A stretch of 64,000 nt of DNA from assembly GCF_001571145.1 (NCBI RefSeq), contig NZ_BCTF01000014.1:85025-149024 (forward strand), written 5' to 3'. The translations under genes were made by a program, and so were the position numbers. Origin of the DNA: Hydrogenophaga flava NBRC 102514 (lineage in GTDB: Bacteria > Pseudomonadota > Gammaproteobacteria > Burkholderiales > Burkholderiaceae_C). Positions 48,812-58,165 of this stretch are shown in pieces. Below the pieces are notes generated by a model, which did not search any database, was not told the origin of the DNA, and was given only the letters and a program-made list of their open reading frames with translations. How positions within the stretch are numbered: the stretch's first letter is position 1; each line of letters begins with the position of its first letter.

Positions 48812-49909
48812 ATGTCATCAGTCCATCGCATCGCTGTCATCGCCGGGGACGGCATCGGTACCGAGGTCATGCCCGAGGGGTTGCGCGTCCTCGAAGCGGC
48901 CGCCACCAAGTTCGGCATCGGCCTGCAGTTCGACCACTTCGACTTCTCCAGCTGCGACTACTACGAGCGCCACGGCAAGATGCTGCCGGACGACTGGAAG
49001 GAGCAGATCGGGGGGCACGACGCGATCTACTTCGGTGCGGTGGGCTGGCCCGACAAGGTGCCCGACCACATTTCGCTCTGGGGGTCGCTGCTGATGTTCC
49101 GCCGCGAGTTCGACCAGTACGTCAATGTGCGGCCGGCCAGGCTGATGCCCGGCGTGCGGGCACCGGTGGTGCGGCGCGACGGCAGCCCGCGCGAACCCGG
49201 CGAGATCGACATGGTGATCGTGCGGGAGAACACCGAGGGTGAATACAGCAGCATCGGAGGCCGCATGTACGCAGGAACCGAGCGCGAGATCGTGGTGCAG
49301 GAGACGGTGATGTCCCGCGTCGGCGTGGACCGGGTGCTGCGCCACGCTTTCGAGGTCGCACGTTCCCGTCCGAAGAAGCACCTGACCAGTGCCACCAAGT
49401 CCAACGGCATCGCGATCACCATGCCCTACTGGGACGAGCGCGTGGAAGCCATGGCGAAGGAATATCCGGACGTGAAGGTGGACAAGTTCCACATCGACAT
49501 CCTCACCGCGCACTTCGTGCAGCGCCCGGATTTCTTCGACGTCGTGGTGGGCAGCAACCTGTTTGGCGACATCCTCTCCGACCTGGGCCCCGCCTGCACC
49601 GGCACCATCGGCATTGCGCCGAGCGCCAACCTCAACCCCACGCGCCAGCATCCTTCCCTTTTCGAGCCCGTCCATGGTTCGGCGCCGGACATCGCGGGGC
49701 AGGGCATCGCCAACCCGATCGGCCAGATCTGGTGCGGCGCCATGATGCTGGACTTCCTGGGGCATCGCGAGGCCCACGACGCCATCATGCGATCGATAGA
49801 GACCTGTCTGGCGCCCGGCAGCGATGCGCCACGCACCCGCGACCTCGGGGGGCAGGCCAGCACCAGCGATCTCGGCAAGGCCATTGCGGCCATCGTTCAG
49901 GCGGGGTGA
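48812..49909 (+). CDS. Tartrate/D-malate dehydrogenase
   Basis: 365-residue beta-decarboxylating dehydrogenase of the isocitrate/isopropylmalate family. VIAGDGIGTEVMPEGLRVLEAA is the N-terminal nucleotide/substrate loop; YFGAVGWP, RPARLMPGVRAPV and NTEGEYSSIGGR are diagnostic of tartrate dehydrogenase (TtuC/DmlA). GSAPDIAGQGIANPIG is the metal-site segment. Oxidises D-malate or L-tartrate to pyruvate or oxaloglycolate with NAD+. An AGGAGC ribosome site precedes ATG 48812. Confidence 0.93.
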   Translation: MSSVHRIAVIAGDGIGTEVMPEGLRVLEAAATKFGIGLQFDHFDFSSCDYYERHGKMLPDDWKEQIGGHDAIYFGAVGWPDKVPDHISLWGSLLMFRREFDQYVNVRPARLMPGVRAPVVRRDGSPREPGEIDMVIVRENTEGEYSSIGGRMYAGTEREIVVQETVMSRVGVDRVLRHAFEVARSRPKKHLTSATKSNGIAITMPYWDERVEAMAKEYPDVKVDKFHIDILTAHFVQRPDFFDVVVGSNLFGDILSDLGPACTGTIGIAPSANLNPTRQHPSLFEPVHGSAPDIAGQGIANPIGQIWCGAMMLDFLGHREAHDAIMRSIETCLAPGSDAPRTRDLGGQASTSDLGKAIAAIVQAG

Positions 49910-50195
49910 TCCGGCCCGCGATGCGTGGCGTGGTGCGCGTCACGCGCGCGTCGCTGGGAGCCTATGGAAACCGCATAGAATCTCGCGGTTCTGGCGTTCG
50001 TTGGGGGTTTCAATGGCCTCTGTATTGACAGTGCAGCAGGCCAGTGGGTCTAATGAAGACGCGCATGGGCGGTGGCTTTTCCGTACCAATGCGACCTGTG
50101 ACCCAACCAGAAACAGCAGGCTGTGGCGGCCGGTGCTTCACCACCACGCATTCGCCTGATGAGACGAACTTTTATTTCTTATAGAGGGGCTATTT
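49910..50195 (+). promoter_or_regulatory. Gap with likely hupB promoter
   Basis: 286 bp without a gene. The only clear element is TTGACA at 50025-50030 followed after 18 bp by TCTAAT at 50049-50054, giving a ~140-nt leader before HU. Nothing else stands out. Confidence 0.45.
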
Positions 50196-50468
50196 GTGAA
50201 CAAAACAGAACTCGTCGAGCACATCGCCAAGCACGCCGACATTTCCAAGGCTGCGGCCACCCGCGCACTCGATTCCACCATCACCGCCATCCGCACCACC
50301 CTGAAAAAGGGCGGCACGGTGTCCCTGGTGGGTTTCGGTTCGTTCGCTGTGACCAAACGTCCCGCTCGCAAGGGTCGCAATCCCCGCACCGGCGCTGAGA
50401 TTAAAATCAAGGCCGCCAAGGTTCCGAAGTTCCGTCCGGGCAAGGCCCTCAAGGATGCTCTGAACTGA
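50196..50468 (+). CDS. hupB: HU family DNA-binding protein
   Basis: 90-residue nucleoid protein that bends and compacts DNA. The family core is complete: [33 protein letters not shown] with the Arg-rich beta arm and the intercalating Pro. GTG start at 50196 follows an AGAGGGG ribosome site. Located just upstream of tRNA-Val (20 bp) and so possibly co-transcribed. Confidence 0.96.
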   Translation: MNKTELVEHIAKHADISKAAATRALDSTITAIRTTLKKGGTVSLVGFGSFAVTKRPARKGRNPRTGAEIKIKAAKVPKFRPGKALKDALN

Positions 50469-50488
50469 GCAGCCACAGGTATCCGGTG

Positions 50489-50564
50489 GGGTGCTTAGCT
50501 CAGTCGGTAGAGCGGCGCCCTTACAAGGCGTAGGTCGGCGGTTCGACCCCGTCAGCACCCACCA
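50489..50564 (+). tRNA. tRNA-Val (anticodon TAC)
   Basis: 76-nt cloverleaf with encoded CCA. Acceptor stem GGGTGCT/AGCACCC is perfect, D-arm GCTC/GAGC, anticodon arm GCGCC/GGCGT (one G-T) with loop CTTACAA, T-arm with GGTTCGACCCC. Anticodon TAC reads GUA and related Val codons. Confidence 0.97.
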
Positions 50565-50572
50565 CCATCAAG

Positions 50573-50598
50573 AAGGCGAACTCGGGTTCGCCTTTTTT
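50573..50598 (+). terminator. Intrinsic terminator after tRNA-Val
   Basis: Nine-base arms (AAGGCGAAC / GTTCGCCTT) with a 4-nt loop and T6. Ends the hupB/tRNA-Val transcript. Confidence 0.9.
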
Positions 50599-50649
50599 GT
50601 TGTCGACACTCCGGTGTCGGCGTTTGTTTGAAGTAGCAGGATTCCAGGC

Positions 50650-52545
50650 ATGTTCGACTCCATCCGCAATCACAAGAAGTACCTCATGGGCTTCCTGCTG
50701 ATACTGATCATCCCGTCCTTCGTGCTGTTCGGTGTCCAGGGCTTCACCGACTTCAATCAGCGCGGTGAAGCCGTGGCGACCGTGGATGGTCACGACATCC
50801 GCAAGAGCGAATGGGACGAGGCGCATCGCAATGAGGCGCAGCGCCTGCGAGAGCAGATGCCCAACCTCGATGCCAAACTGCTCGACAGCGATGCCGCGCG
50901 CTACGCGACGCTGGAGCGTCTGGTGCGTGACCGCGTGCTGGCCGCCGCTGTGCAGAAGGATCACCTCTATACCAGCGACCAGCGCCTGGCGCGTGCGTTG
51001 CAGGAAGACCCCGGCATCGCCGCCCTGCGCAAGCCCGACGGTTCGCTGGATGTCGAGCGCTATGCGCAGATGGTCGCGCGCCAGGGGCTGACACCTGAAG
51101 GTTTCGAAGCCCGCATCCGCTCCGACCTGTCCATGCGTCAGGTGCTCGGTGGTGTGCAAGGCACCGGGTTCGCGCCCCCATCAGTGGCCCAGGTCTCGCT
51201 CAATGCGTTCTTCGAGCGCCGCGAAGTGCGCGTGCTGACGCTGGCCGCCAAGGACTTTGCGGCCAAAGTGGCGCCGACCGATGCCGAGATCGAGCAGTTC
51301 TACAAGGACAATCAGTCTCTGTTCCAGGCGCCCGAACAGATCGACGTCGAATACCTCGTGCTCGATGCCGCGGAGATCGCCAAGGGCCTGACGCTGAACG
51401 AAGAAGATCTGCGCGCCTACTACAAGGAGAATGTCGCCAAGCTCTCTGGTGACGAGGAGCGGCGCGCCAGCCACATTCTTCTCAACGCCGCAGCCAGCGC
51501 GCCCGCCGAGGAGCGCGAAAAGGTCAAGGCCAAGGCGCAGTCCTTGCTGGAGCAGGTGCGCAAGGCTCCGGAAACCTTCGCCGCCGTGGCCAAGGCCAAC
51601 TCGCAGGACTCCGGGTCTGCATCCAAAGGTGGCGATCTCGAGTTTTTCGGCCGTGGTGCGATGGTCAAACCGTTTGAGGACGTGGTTTTTTCGCTCAAGA
51701 AGGGTGAGATTTCTGATCTGGTGGAAACCGAGTTCGGATACCACATCATCCAGCTCACCGACATCAAGGCTCCCCAGCAGAAGACGTTCGAGGAAATGCG
51801 TCCGCAGATCGAGGCCGATCTGAAGAAACAGCAGGCACAAAAGCGCTTCGCAGAGAGCGCGGACGGCTTCGGCAATACGGTCTACGAGCAGGCGGAAAGC
51901 CTCAAGCCTGCTGCAGACCAGTTCAAGCTTGCGATCAAGACCGCGAAAGGCCTGACGCGTCAGCCGGTGCCGGGCTCCGGGGTGCTGGCCAACGAGCGCC
52001 TTCTCTCGGCCCTGTTCGCTCCCGACTCCCTGCAGAACAAGCGCAACACCGAGGCCATCGAAACAGCCTCGGGCCAGATGACGGCGGCGCGGGTCGTGAA
52101 CCACTCCCCGGCTCGCACGCTGCCACTGGCCGAAGTCCGCGACAGTGTGCGCGCTCGCCTGATCGCCCAGCGGTCCGCCCAGATGGCCAAGGAAGAGGGG
52201 GCCCGCAAGCTGGAGGCACTCAAGTCGGGCAGCGACACCACTGCGCTGCCTGCGTCTGTGGTCGTTTCTCGCGACAACCCGCAAGGTGTGTCCGGACAGG
52301 TCCTGAGGGCCGCGCTCAGCACCGATCCCAAACAGTTGCCGTCCTGGGCCGGTGTGGACCTGGGCGAGCAGGGCTATGCGATCGTGAAGGTGGAGAAGGT
52401 GCTGCCGCGTGCCACGCCATCTGCCCAGAACCAGGAAGTGCAGCAATACGCGCAGTGGTGGAACACCGCCGAGGCGCAGGCGCACTACGAACTGCTCAAG
52501 CAACGGTTCAAGGTCAAGATCCTGGTGCCCGAGCCAAAACAGTAA
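50650..52545 (+). CDS. ppiD: PpiD-like periplasmic folding factor
   Basis: 631-residue membrane-anchored peptidyl-prolyl isomerase/chaperone. [28 protein letters not shown] is the single N-terminal anchor, followed by a SurA-type N-domain (residues ~35-190) and a parvulin domain with [38 protein letters not shown] and EFGYHIIQL (residues ~265-375). It associates with the Sec translocon in E. coli. It begins 52 bp after the tRNA-Val terminator, and the tRNA-His promoter lies just after its stop. Confidence 0.9.
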   Translation: MFDSIRNHKKYLMGFLLILIIPSFVLFGVQGFTDFNQRGEAVATVDGHDIRKSEWDEAHRNEAQRLREQMPNLDAKLLDSDAARYATLERLVRDRVLAAAVQKDHLYTSDQRLARALQEDPGIAALRKPDGSLDVERYAQMVARQGLTPEGFEARIRSDLSMRQVLGGVQGTGFAPPSVAQVSLNAFFERREVRVLTLAAKDFAAKVAPTDAEIEQFYKDNQSLFQAPEQIDVEYLVLDAAEIAKGLTLNEEDLRAYYKENVAKLSGDEERRASHILLNAAASAPAEEREKVKAKAQSLLEQVRKAPETFAAVAKANSQDSGSASKGGDLEFFGRGAMVKPFEDVVFSLKKGEISDLVETEFGYHIIQLTDIKAPQQKTFEEMRPQIEADLKKQQAQKRFAESADGFGNTVYEQAESLKPAADQFKLAIKTAKGLTRQPVPGSGVLANERLLSALFAPDSLQNKRNTEAIETASGQMTAARVVNHSPARTLPLAEVRDSVRARLIAQRSAQMAKEEGARKLEALKSGSDTTALPASVVVSRDNPQGVSGQVLRAALSTDPKQLPSWAGVDLGEQGYAIVKVEKVLPRATPSAQNQEVQQYAQWWNTAEAQAHYELLKQRFKVKILVPEPKQ

Positions 52546-52555
52546 AGGTTCACGC

Positions 52556-52561
52556 TATAAT
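52556..52561 (+). promoter_or_regulatory. -10 box of tRNA-His (TATAAT)
   Basis: Perfect consensus 13 bp before the tRNA. The -35 falls in the end of ppiD and is weak. Confidence 0.6.
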
Positions 52562-52573
52562 GGCAGGCTTGCG

Positions 52574-52649
52574 GTGGCTGTAGCTCAGTTGGTAGAGTCC
52601 AGGATTGTGATTCCTGTTGTCGTGGGTTCGAGTCCCATCAGCCACCCCA
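52574..52649 (+). tRNA. tRNA-His (anticodon GTG)
   Basis: Cloverleaf with acceptor GTGGCTG/CAGCCAC, GCTC/GAGT D-arm, CAGGA/TCCTG anticodon stem around TTGTGAT, and GTGGG/CCCAT T-arm. Encoded G at 52573 (the -1 position) and C73 are present and CCA is at 52647-52649, features unique to histidine tRNA. It lies at the edge of the accessory region. Confidence 0.97.
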
Positions 52650-52659
52650 GTGAATCAAG

Positions 52660-52698
52660 GAACCCCCGCTATCTATTTGATAGCGGGGGTTCGCTTTT
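52660..52698 (+). terminator. Intrinsic terminator after tRNA-His
   Basis: Fourteen-base perfect arms (GAACCCCCGCTATC / GATAGCGGGGGTTC) with a 5-nt loop, followed by CGCTTTTG. Strong stem; the poly-T is short. Confidence 0.88.
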
Positions 52699-52699
52699 G

Positions 52700-53000
52700 T
52701 TGTCGTGTAGCCACTGTGTAGCCGCCGGTACAGGGTTTTGCACGTTTAGGCAGTGCTTACAGATTAGCCCCACATACCCCGCACTGTGCATCGGCCACAA
52801 GGGCAGGCAGCTGCGTTTCAACCATGCCTGTCATGGTAGTCACTGCAGGCATTCAGAGTTCTTGTCCACCACCTGGGCTGCACGTCGGTGATAGCTTTCG
52901 CTGCATTGCGGTACTTCGTGAGCCGTTTGTACCTCAGGTGGTGTGATCGCTAAGGACGGCAGCGCCGGCGATGCTCCATGCGTACATCCAGATGCTGCGG
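52700..53000. other. Gap at start of accessory region
   Basis: No gene or integrase is recognisable on either strand. The only notable feature is a short TGTAGCC direct repeat near 52709-52723. It probably holds decayed mobile-element sequence. Confidence 0.4.
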
Positions 53001-53250
53001 CTAAAAAACGGCGCACATCCTTGGCCAGTTTTTCAGGGCCTGAGTGGGTGACAGGTGATCACGCATTCGCTCCGGTATGCGATGGTTGTACATGTCCGGG
53101 TTGTGCTTGAGCGCCGTCGCCAACTCCTCAGCGACTTGAAGCTCGTTCGACCATTGATTTCGCTCATCCGATCATTGAAGCGTTCAACCATGCCTTTGGT
53201 CAGTAGGTAATGGGGCAGGCACAACCGGTGCTCAATAGACAGTGAGCGCC
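53001..53250 (-). pseudogene. Decayed IS481-like transposase C-terminus
   Basis: Minus-strand reading gives SIEHRLCLPHYLLTKGMVERFNDRMSEI, which is the DDE transposase region around the last catalytic Glu (GMVERFN) in IS481-type elements. After a frame change near 53140-53165 it continues VAEELATALKHNPDMYNHRIPER... to a TAG at 53001. The frameshift and missing 5' end show it is dead. It is the first sign of mobile DNA after tRNA-His. Confidence 0.7.
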
Positions 53251-53428
53251 TTGCGCCGACGGCTATCTGCCAATGGCTGACAGGTACGCTGATCCGGTTC
53301 CTTGCCGCACGTCCTGAAGCCGCGCAGGCGCCACCGCGCCGGGACACGCTACGACACGCCGACCGCATGGTGATTTGGTACTCTGGAGCGCGGCCAAAGC
53401 CAAGTCAGCTTCTGCTAGCTGTGGAATG

Positions 53429-53626
53429 CTAAGGGCGTCCTCGGCGATGCGGCACAGTCCTGCGTGCGGCGGTCGAAACATGCGTCAGCGGCTTCGGCTT
53501 GGGGACTGCAGAGGCTGCGACAAGCTGATTGATAGCTGCTGGATCTCTCAACAGCGCCTCCAAATACTTGGCTTCGATGGAGTTGGCCAAGCCCGTCCAC
53601 TCCTGTACGGTATTGAACCGCGCCAA
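53429..53626 (-). CDS. Short ORF or gene remnant, 65 aa
   Basis: Encodes ARFNTVQEWTGLANSIEAKY followed by charged, Pro/Lys-rich sequence. Codon use looks protein-like but no family is recognised. It starts at the IS3 right-end remnant, so it may be the 3' part of a gene interrupted by the element. No ribosome site is evident. Confidence 0.3.
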   Translation of the reverse strand: MARFNTVQEWTGLANSIEAKYLEALLRDPAAINQLVAASAVPKPKPLTHVSTAARRTVPHRRGRP

Positions 53627-53653
53627 GGAATCATGGGGGCAGGCTGGTTTAAG

Positions 53654-54175
<522 letters not shown>

Positions 54176-54292
54176 TCAGAAGGCGGCTGGTACAGGGATT
54201 CCGAACTTTTTACATCATCCATTCAGGGGATGTGTGGCGCACGCCCACCATGTAACCATGCGTACTCTAAAGTTTTACATGTGGAGGCACCT

Positions 54293-54751
54293 ATGGACGC
54301 GATGGTCTTGTCGGTTGAAACGGTGATCTTCAATCAAACGAAGAGCCTGCCCCCCTTGATGCTTTTGCATGCAAGGGGGACGGTCAATACAGGTGGCTGG
54401 ACAAACGGGCGGCTTTCCCCGCACGTCTACGTCACCCCGCCTGCAGATGGCATCTGGGACTTTTCGTTCATCGCGGCCATGCCAACCGGACCATCAATTC
54501 AAGTCTGCTCGACCATTGAGTCCGAGGTCTTGATGCTTTCGGCGCCAGCATGGTGCAAGGGAGTACGGGTGCACGCATCCGTCAACTCCATCGAGACTTC
54601 GACTGCGATGCCAGAGCTTGTTCCAGCTAGTCTCGTTTCAATGAACTGGGTGCCATACCCATGGGGGGCTGAAACTCAAGGATCCAACAGCAATGATGCT
54701 CAGAACGTTGTGACTGCGGTCGGCATCGCGTTTCCCTGGGCAGGGTCTTAG
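54293..54751 (+). CDS. Uncharacterised conserved-looking protein, 152 aa
   Basis: Begins 118 bp past the truncated IS3 element with a GTGGAGG ribosome site. There is no signal peptide. LLHARGTVNTGGWTNGRL and SPHVYVTPPADGIWDFSFIA give an all-beta, Pro/Gly-turn-rich look, and VPYPWGAETQGSNSNDAQN precedes a short hydrophobic end. I associate the ARGxVxTGGWxNxxL pattern with a set of unstudied bacterial proteins but cannot name it. A CATGTAA/TTACATG inverted repeat 20 bp upstream (about 54250-54280) could be an operator. It stands first of three lower-G+C genes on the same strand. Confidence 0.6.
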   Translation: MDAMVLSVETVIFNQTKSLPPLMLLHARGTVNTGGWTNGRLSPHVYVTPPADGIWDFSFIAAMPTGPSIQVCSTIESEVLMLSAPAWCKGVRVHASVNSIETSTAMPELVPASLVSMNWVPYPWGAETQGSNSNDAQNVVTAVGIAFPWAGS

Positions 54752-54772
54752 CCTGAAAAAGGGAGAGAAGCT

Positions 54773-55108
54773 ATGGCCTCCGTTGAGCAGACCTTGTTGT
54801 ACGCCTTCTTGATCTCAGCTTTTCTAGGCGCGTTTGGACAGAGCCTGCGGGCCGTTGCCGGTCTGAAGAAGCAGTCAGATGAGGCCGCCGCAGAAGGGAA
54901 GTCTCTTGCAGATGTCTTCAGCGGCAAAACGCTTGGAATCTCGATTTTCATCGGCGCGGTAGCTGGCGTCACAGGTTTTCTCGGGCTGAAGTTCGGGTCG
55001 GGAGAGGCCGATTTCAGCAAGGGTACGACCCTCCTGGGTGTTATCGCTGCAGGCTATGCCGGCACTGACTTCATTGAAGCGTTCGCAAAAAAGTATCTGC
55101 CGAAATAA
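54773..55108 (+). CDS. Small three-helix membrane protein, 111 aa
   Basis: Begins 21 bp after the previous gene with an AGGGAGAGAAG ribosome site. Helices around residues 6-24 (LLYAFLISAFLGAFGQSL), 50-70 (LGISIFIGAVAGVTGFLGLKF) and 83-100 (GTTLLGVIAAGYAGTDFIEAF). The size and topology are compatible with a holin-like or accessory membrane protein, but there is no lysin nearby and the similarity is not specific. Probably co-transcribed with the 152-aa gene. Confidence 0.65.
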   Translation: MASVEQTLLYAFLISAFLGAFGQSLRAVAGLKKQSDEAAAEGKSLADVFSGKTLGISIFIGAVAGVTGFLGLKFGSGEADFSKGTTLLGVIAAGYAGTDFIEAFAKKYLPK

Positions 55109-55229
55109 AACGGGCAGTACTTGGTTCTCGCTCGTGTGCAAGTGTTGTTGGTCTCGCAAACCGCCAATGATTAGGGCGAAGCAAGCTTCTTGATCCAGCC
55201 TGAATATCACAACCCACGGAGGTTCAAGT

Positions 55230-55697
55230 ATGAACAGGAACTTTTTCAGCGCATCAATCGCCCTCATTGCCATCGTTCTCACCACTACAGCTAGGGCACA
55301 AACGACTGAGCTTTGTTCCTGTACTGGGAGAGGTGGGGCAAACGGTGTCACCCTTTGGGGGCCAAAAGGTGAGCCTTGTGGCGGCATGATACAAGGCGAC
55401 ACCCGACCTTGGGGTACTTACTCAAACTCATGCGTGACAGTCGAAAAGATTGGCAAGTGCGCTGGCGAGGGTGGTGTCAAGGATTTGGAGCTTTGGGGGC
55501 CACCGGGTAACGTCCGTGGTGGCCTGTGGGAAAACAAGGACAAATACACCGTTGGTCAGCGCAACGCTAAGGATGTGCGCCTCTGCTCGTGCAAAGGCAA
55601 GGGCGGAGTCGACGGTGTTGCTCTCTGGGGTCCTGAAGGAGACTTTTGTGCGGGTATTCCAGATGGCTGGGGGAAATACGACGCCAGTTGCAAGTAG
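55230..55697 (+). CDS. Secreted protein with three Cys/Gly/LWGP repeats, 155 aa
   Basis: Starts with a Sec signal peptide (residues 1-23, cut after ARA). The mature part contains three copies of a ~40-residue unit: CSCTGRGGANGVTLWGPKGE...C, CAGEGGVKDLELWGPPGN and CSCKGKGGVDGVALWGPEGD...C. The consensus is C-x-G-x-GG-x2-(G/D)-(V/L)-x-LWGP-x-G, with a closing W-G-(T/K)-Y and, in repeats 1 and 3, an end Cys. Pairs of Cys probably form disulphides in the periplasm or outside the cell. I recognise no family. It is 121 bp beyond the 111-aa gene, with a GGAGG ribosome site 8 nt before the ATG. Confidence 0.7.
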   Translation: MNRNFFSASIALIAIVLTTTARAQTTELCSCTGRGGANGVTLWGPKGEPCGGMIQGDTRPWGTYSNSCVTVEKIGKCAGEGGVKDLELWGPPGNVRGGLWENKDKYTVGQRNAKDVRLCSCKGKGGVDGVALWGPEGDFCAGIPDGWGKYDASCK

Positions 55698-55877
55698 CGA
55701 CAGCGAGGGGAGGTCTGCAAAACTTGACCCTGTACCCGATTCAGTACCGCCCATCAAATGTGGCGCACTTGAACTCAATATCATGTAGTCAGCCGGCTGC
55801 TCTACTAGAGAACCATGTTATTCCCAGCCTAGCAGTTATCCTGACGCACTCGAACAGGGTGGCTGAACCGTTTGCAC

Positions 55878-57995
55878 TCAGATGCGCGGTGCGATGCGCA
55901 TCGAGGCACGTGGTTTCGGTGCGCGCGACTCGAGTGATGGCTCCTCGTCATGCAGCAGCTTTGCCAGCTCGTCGATGCGCTGCATGCACTCGAAGGCCTG
56001 GGCCTTGTGCGCCGCGCTGTAGTCGTGCGGCGGAATATCCTCAAGCGCCTCATCCCATCGGCCGGCAGCCAGCGATCGCCCCAAGTCCTTCGCCATCCGT
56101 TCGAAAACTCCGAGCAGGATGCGCAGCCGCTGCTGGCGGTGGTAGCGCCAACCCTCGCTCAACTGCCCGGGCGGCGCATGGAATCGTGCGCGCAGCTTCT
56201 GGGCCGCGACGCGCCCGGCCGCGCTGAGGTTCTCGATGTTGCGGTCGGGCATGTCGAGGTTTAGGCCGCCTTCGTCCTTCAGCTGGCTGATCTGCACGAT
56301 GCGGTCGCGGTAGCCCGGGTAGGGGAACTGGATCTCGTCGCGCCAGTTCTGCATCGTGTCGACGATGCTGAAGACGAAGCCGATCAGTCCGCCGAGCGAG
56401 CTGCCGTCGGCCGGTGCCGGCCAGTAGCGGCGCTCACCGCCGACGTTGCTGTCGGGCAGGTAGACACGCCCTGGCTGTTGGCCGGGCGGCAGCGTAGCGT
56501 CGATCTTGTGGTCGGGGTGCTCGGACTTCAGGTTGATCGCGAAGGTCGGATGACCGGGCAGCGGCGAGTCGAAGAAGTGCAACGGCATGTTGCTCGCGAT
56601 GCCGCCGTCGGAGAACCACACTCGGGTGGCCATCAGCGAGTCCAGGGGTGGCTGACCCTTGGGGCACTGGTTGAGTTTTAGGCTGAAGTCTACGGCGTAC
56701 AGCGGCACGGCCGACAGTAGCGCCGGGAAGCTCAGGCTCATGCGCACCGCCACCACCAGCGGCAGGTTGGCATTGCTGGGCAGTCGCGACAGCACGCGGC
56801 GCTCGCCGTTCAGCTCGTGCACGACGGTCTCCAGATCCTCGCCCGCCGCACGGACTTCGGCGCCCTCTGCGGCAGAGACACCGTCCAGCCACTTCATCAC
56901 CTCATCGGGAAACAGCTTCCGCCATTCCTGCGGGTCGTAGTACAGGCCCTGGTCGCCGCGGAACGGGATGGCGTAGCACATCTGCTGGCTCACAGCCGAG
57001 GTCATCACCTCGAGGTTGACGCGGCGGTCCGCCGGCTTGACGTCGGCGAAGCGGCCGTTCACGAGCGGCGCATTCCAGAGGTCGCCGAAGACCAGCGGGT
57101 GCGACGCATGATGACCCGCGAGACCCTCGAAGTAGCCGCTGAGCCAGTCGGTCAGCCCGGCATGTCCGGCACCGGCCTCGACCGTGCGACCGCTGCACAG
57201 CCCGTAGCCGTTGCCGTGCATGCCGGCCACCAGTGTGTTGCCGAAGCGAAGGCCCGACAGCGCCAGCACCAGCCCTATGGTCAGCGGTGCGGCGATACCA
57301 CCGGCCAGCACCGCCCATAACAGCGCCACGCCGCCGGCGGTGCCGCCGATTGCGCCCAGGATCGCTGCGCTGGCCAGCAGCCCGAACACCCACCACAGCA
57401 GCGGCGCCTTCCATGGCGAGGCCTTCAGCGCCTCGAGCCGGCACAGACCGTAGGCCGCCCACAGCCACCACAGCAGCAGCACGGCCAGCGCCACACCGGA
57501 CGCCGCGGCAAGCGACAGCGTCGGTGCCGCGACCAGCACCACCGGCGTAAACAGAACGAAGGCGAGCAGCACGCCGAGCAGCGCGATGCCCCAGAACTGG
57601 CGCACCATGGCCAGCACGGCCCGTCCGGCCGCCGCCAGCGGGCTGGCGTTGAGCATGCTGACCAGCACCGCGAAGTGCTTGCGCACCGGCGCCGCCGGCT
57701 GGAACAGGTGGAATAGCATCGAGTGGCCGTCGGCGCTGCGTTCCTTCAACTGCCGGGGCAGCTTCATTAGCTCGGCAAAGGCATCGGCGCGCTGGCCGGT
57801 CAGCCGGCCATGCTCGGCCGCCGCGCAGCCGGCCGCGGCAATCGCCCCGGCCGAGGTGCCGCCGATGTTCTTGAAGCGGTAGGTATCAGCCAGTTCGGCG
57901 ATCAGCTGCGGGTAGACCACGCCGCTGGTGATGCCGCCCTTCATGACCAGGTCGCACAGCGGCTTGTCGGCGGCAGCGGGGTTCGATTCGGGCAT
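55878..57995 (-). CDS. Patatin-like phospholipase with internal membrane segment
   Basis: Lipid acyl hydrolase of 705 residues with the Ser-Asp dyad. The oxyanion loop is KGGITSGVVYP (residues ~19-29), nucleophile Ser48 lies in GTSAG (46-50), and Asp463 in the DGG (SDGGIASN) motif. Between them, at about residues 130-265, there are at least four strongly hydrophobic segments (GIALLGVLLAFVLFTPVVLV, SGVALAVLLLWWLWAAYGL, LLWWVFGLLASAAILGAIGG, LLWAVLAGGIAAPLTIGLVL), so it is an inner-membrane protein. Residues ~500-705 are a charged helical region. This architecture is unlike soluble CBASS-type patatin effectors (~350 aa). ATG 57995 is preferred to an earlier start that would overlap the broken upstream gene. 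Confidence 0.85.
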   Translation of the reverse strand: MPESNPAAADKPLCDLVMKGGITSGVVYPQLIAELADTYRFKNIGGTSAGAIAAAGCAAAEHGRLTGQRADAFAELMKLPRQLKERSADGHSMLFHLFQPAAPVRKHFAVLVSMLNASPLAAAGRAVLAMVRQFWGIALLGVLLAFVLFTPVVLVAAPTLSLAAASGVALAVLLLWWLWAAYGLCRLEALKASPWKAPLLWWVFGLLASAAILGAIGGTAGGVALLWAVLAGGIAAPLTIGLVLALSGLRFGNTLVAGMHGNGYGLCSGRTVEAGAGHAGLTDWLSGYFEGLAGHHASHPLVFGDLWNAPLVNGRFADVKPADRRVNLEVMTSAVSQQMCYAIPFRGDQGLYYDPQEWRKLFPDEVMKWLDGVSAAEGAEVRAAGEDLETVVHELNGERRVLSRLPSNANLPLVVAVRMSLSFPALLSAVPLYAVDFSLKLNQCPKGQPPLDSLMATRVWFSDGGIASNMPLHFFDSPLPGHPTFAINLKSEHPDHKIDATLPPGQQPGRVYLPDSNVGGERRYWPAPADGSSLGGLIGFVFSIVDTMQNWRDEIQFPYPGYRDRIVQISQLKDEGGLNLDMPDRNIENLSAAGRVAAQKLRARFHAPPGQLSEGWRYHRQQRLRILLGVFERMAKDLGRSLAAGRWDEALEDIPPHDYSAAHKAQAFECMQRIDELAKLLHDEEPSLESRAPKPRASMRIAPRI

Positions 57996-58163
57996 CACGG
58001 CATCCTCGGTCACGGCCGGACACGCAGCCCGGATCGGGCAAATGGCGCGCCAGCAGCGCATTGGCGTAGGCCGAGTACTCGGCCTGCGGGTCGGTCATCG
58101 TGCACAGCTGCGCGTCGAGCAGGTTGTCGATCACGTAGCGCACTGGGCTGTTGCCGGTTGCGT
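57996..58163 (-). pseudogene. Truncated gene 5' of the patatin gene
   Basis: Minus-strand reading gives SPVRYVIDNLLDAQLCTMTD followed by QAEYSAYANALLARHLPD, which looks like real protein sequence. It is interrupted upstream by an in-frame TAG at about 58164, next to the TTGTTCAGCGAAGCC junction, and runs out into the patatin start. It is probably the 3' end of a gene formerly co-transcribed with the patatin gene. No family is recognised. Confidence 0.5.
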
Positions 58164-58165
58164 TA

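Noticed and set aside
52574..52649. Attachment-site repeat of the tRNA-His 3' end
   Set aside because: Scanned to 64000 without a second copy; it may lie outside the window.
55878..57995. Patatin as a CBASS (CapV) effector
   Set aside because: No CD-NTase, E1/E2/JAB or cap genes lie nearby, and the protein is twice the effector size with membrane helices.
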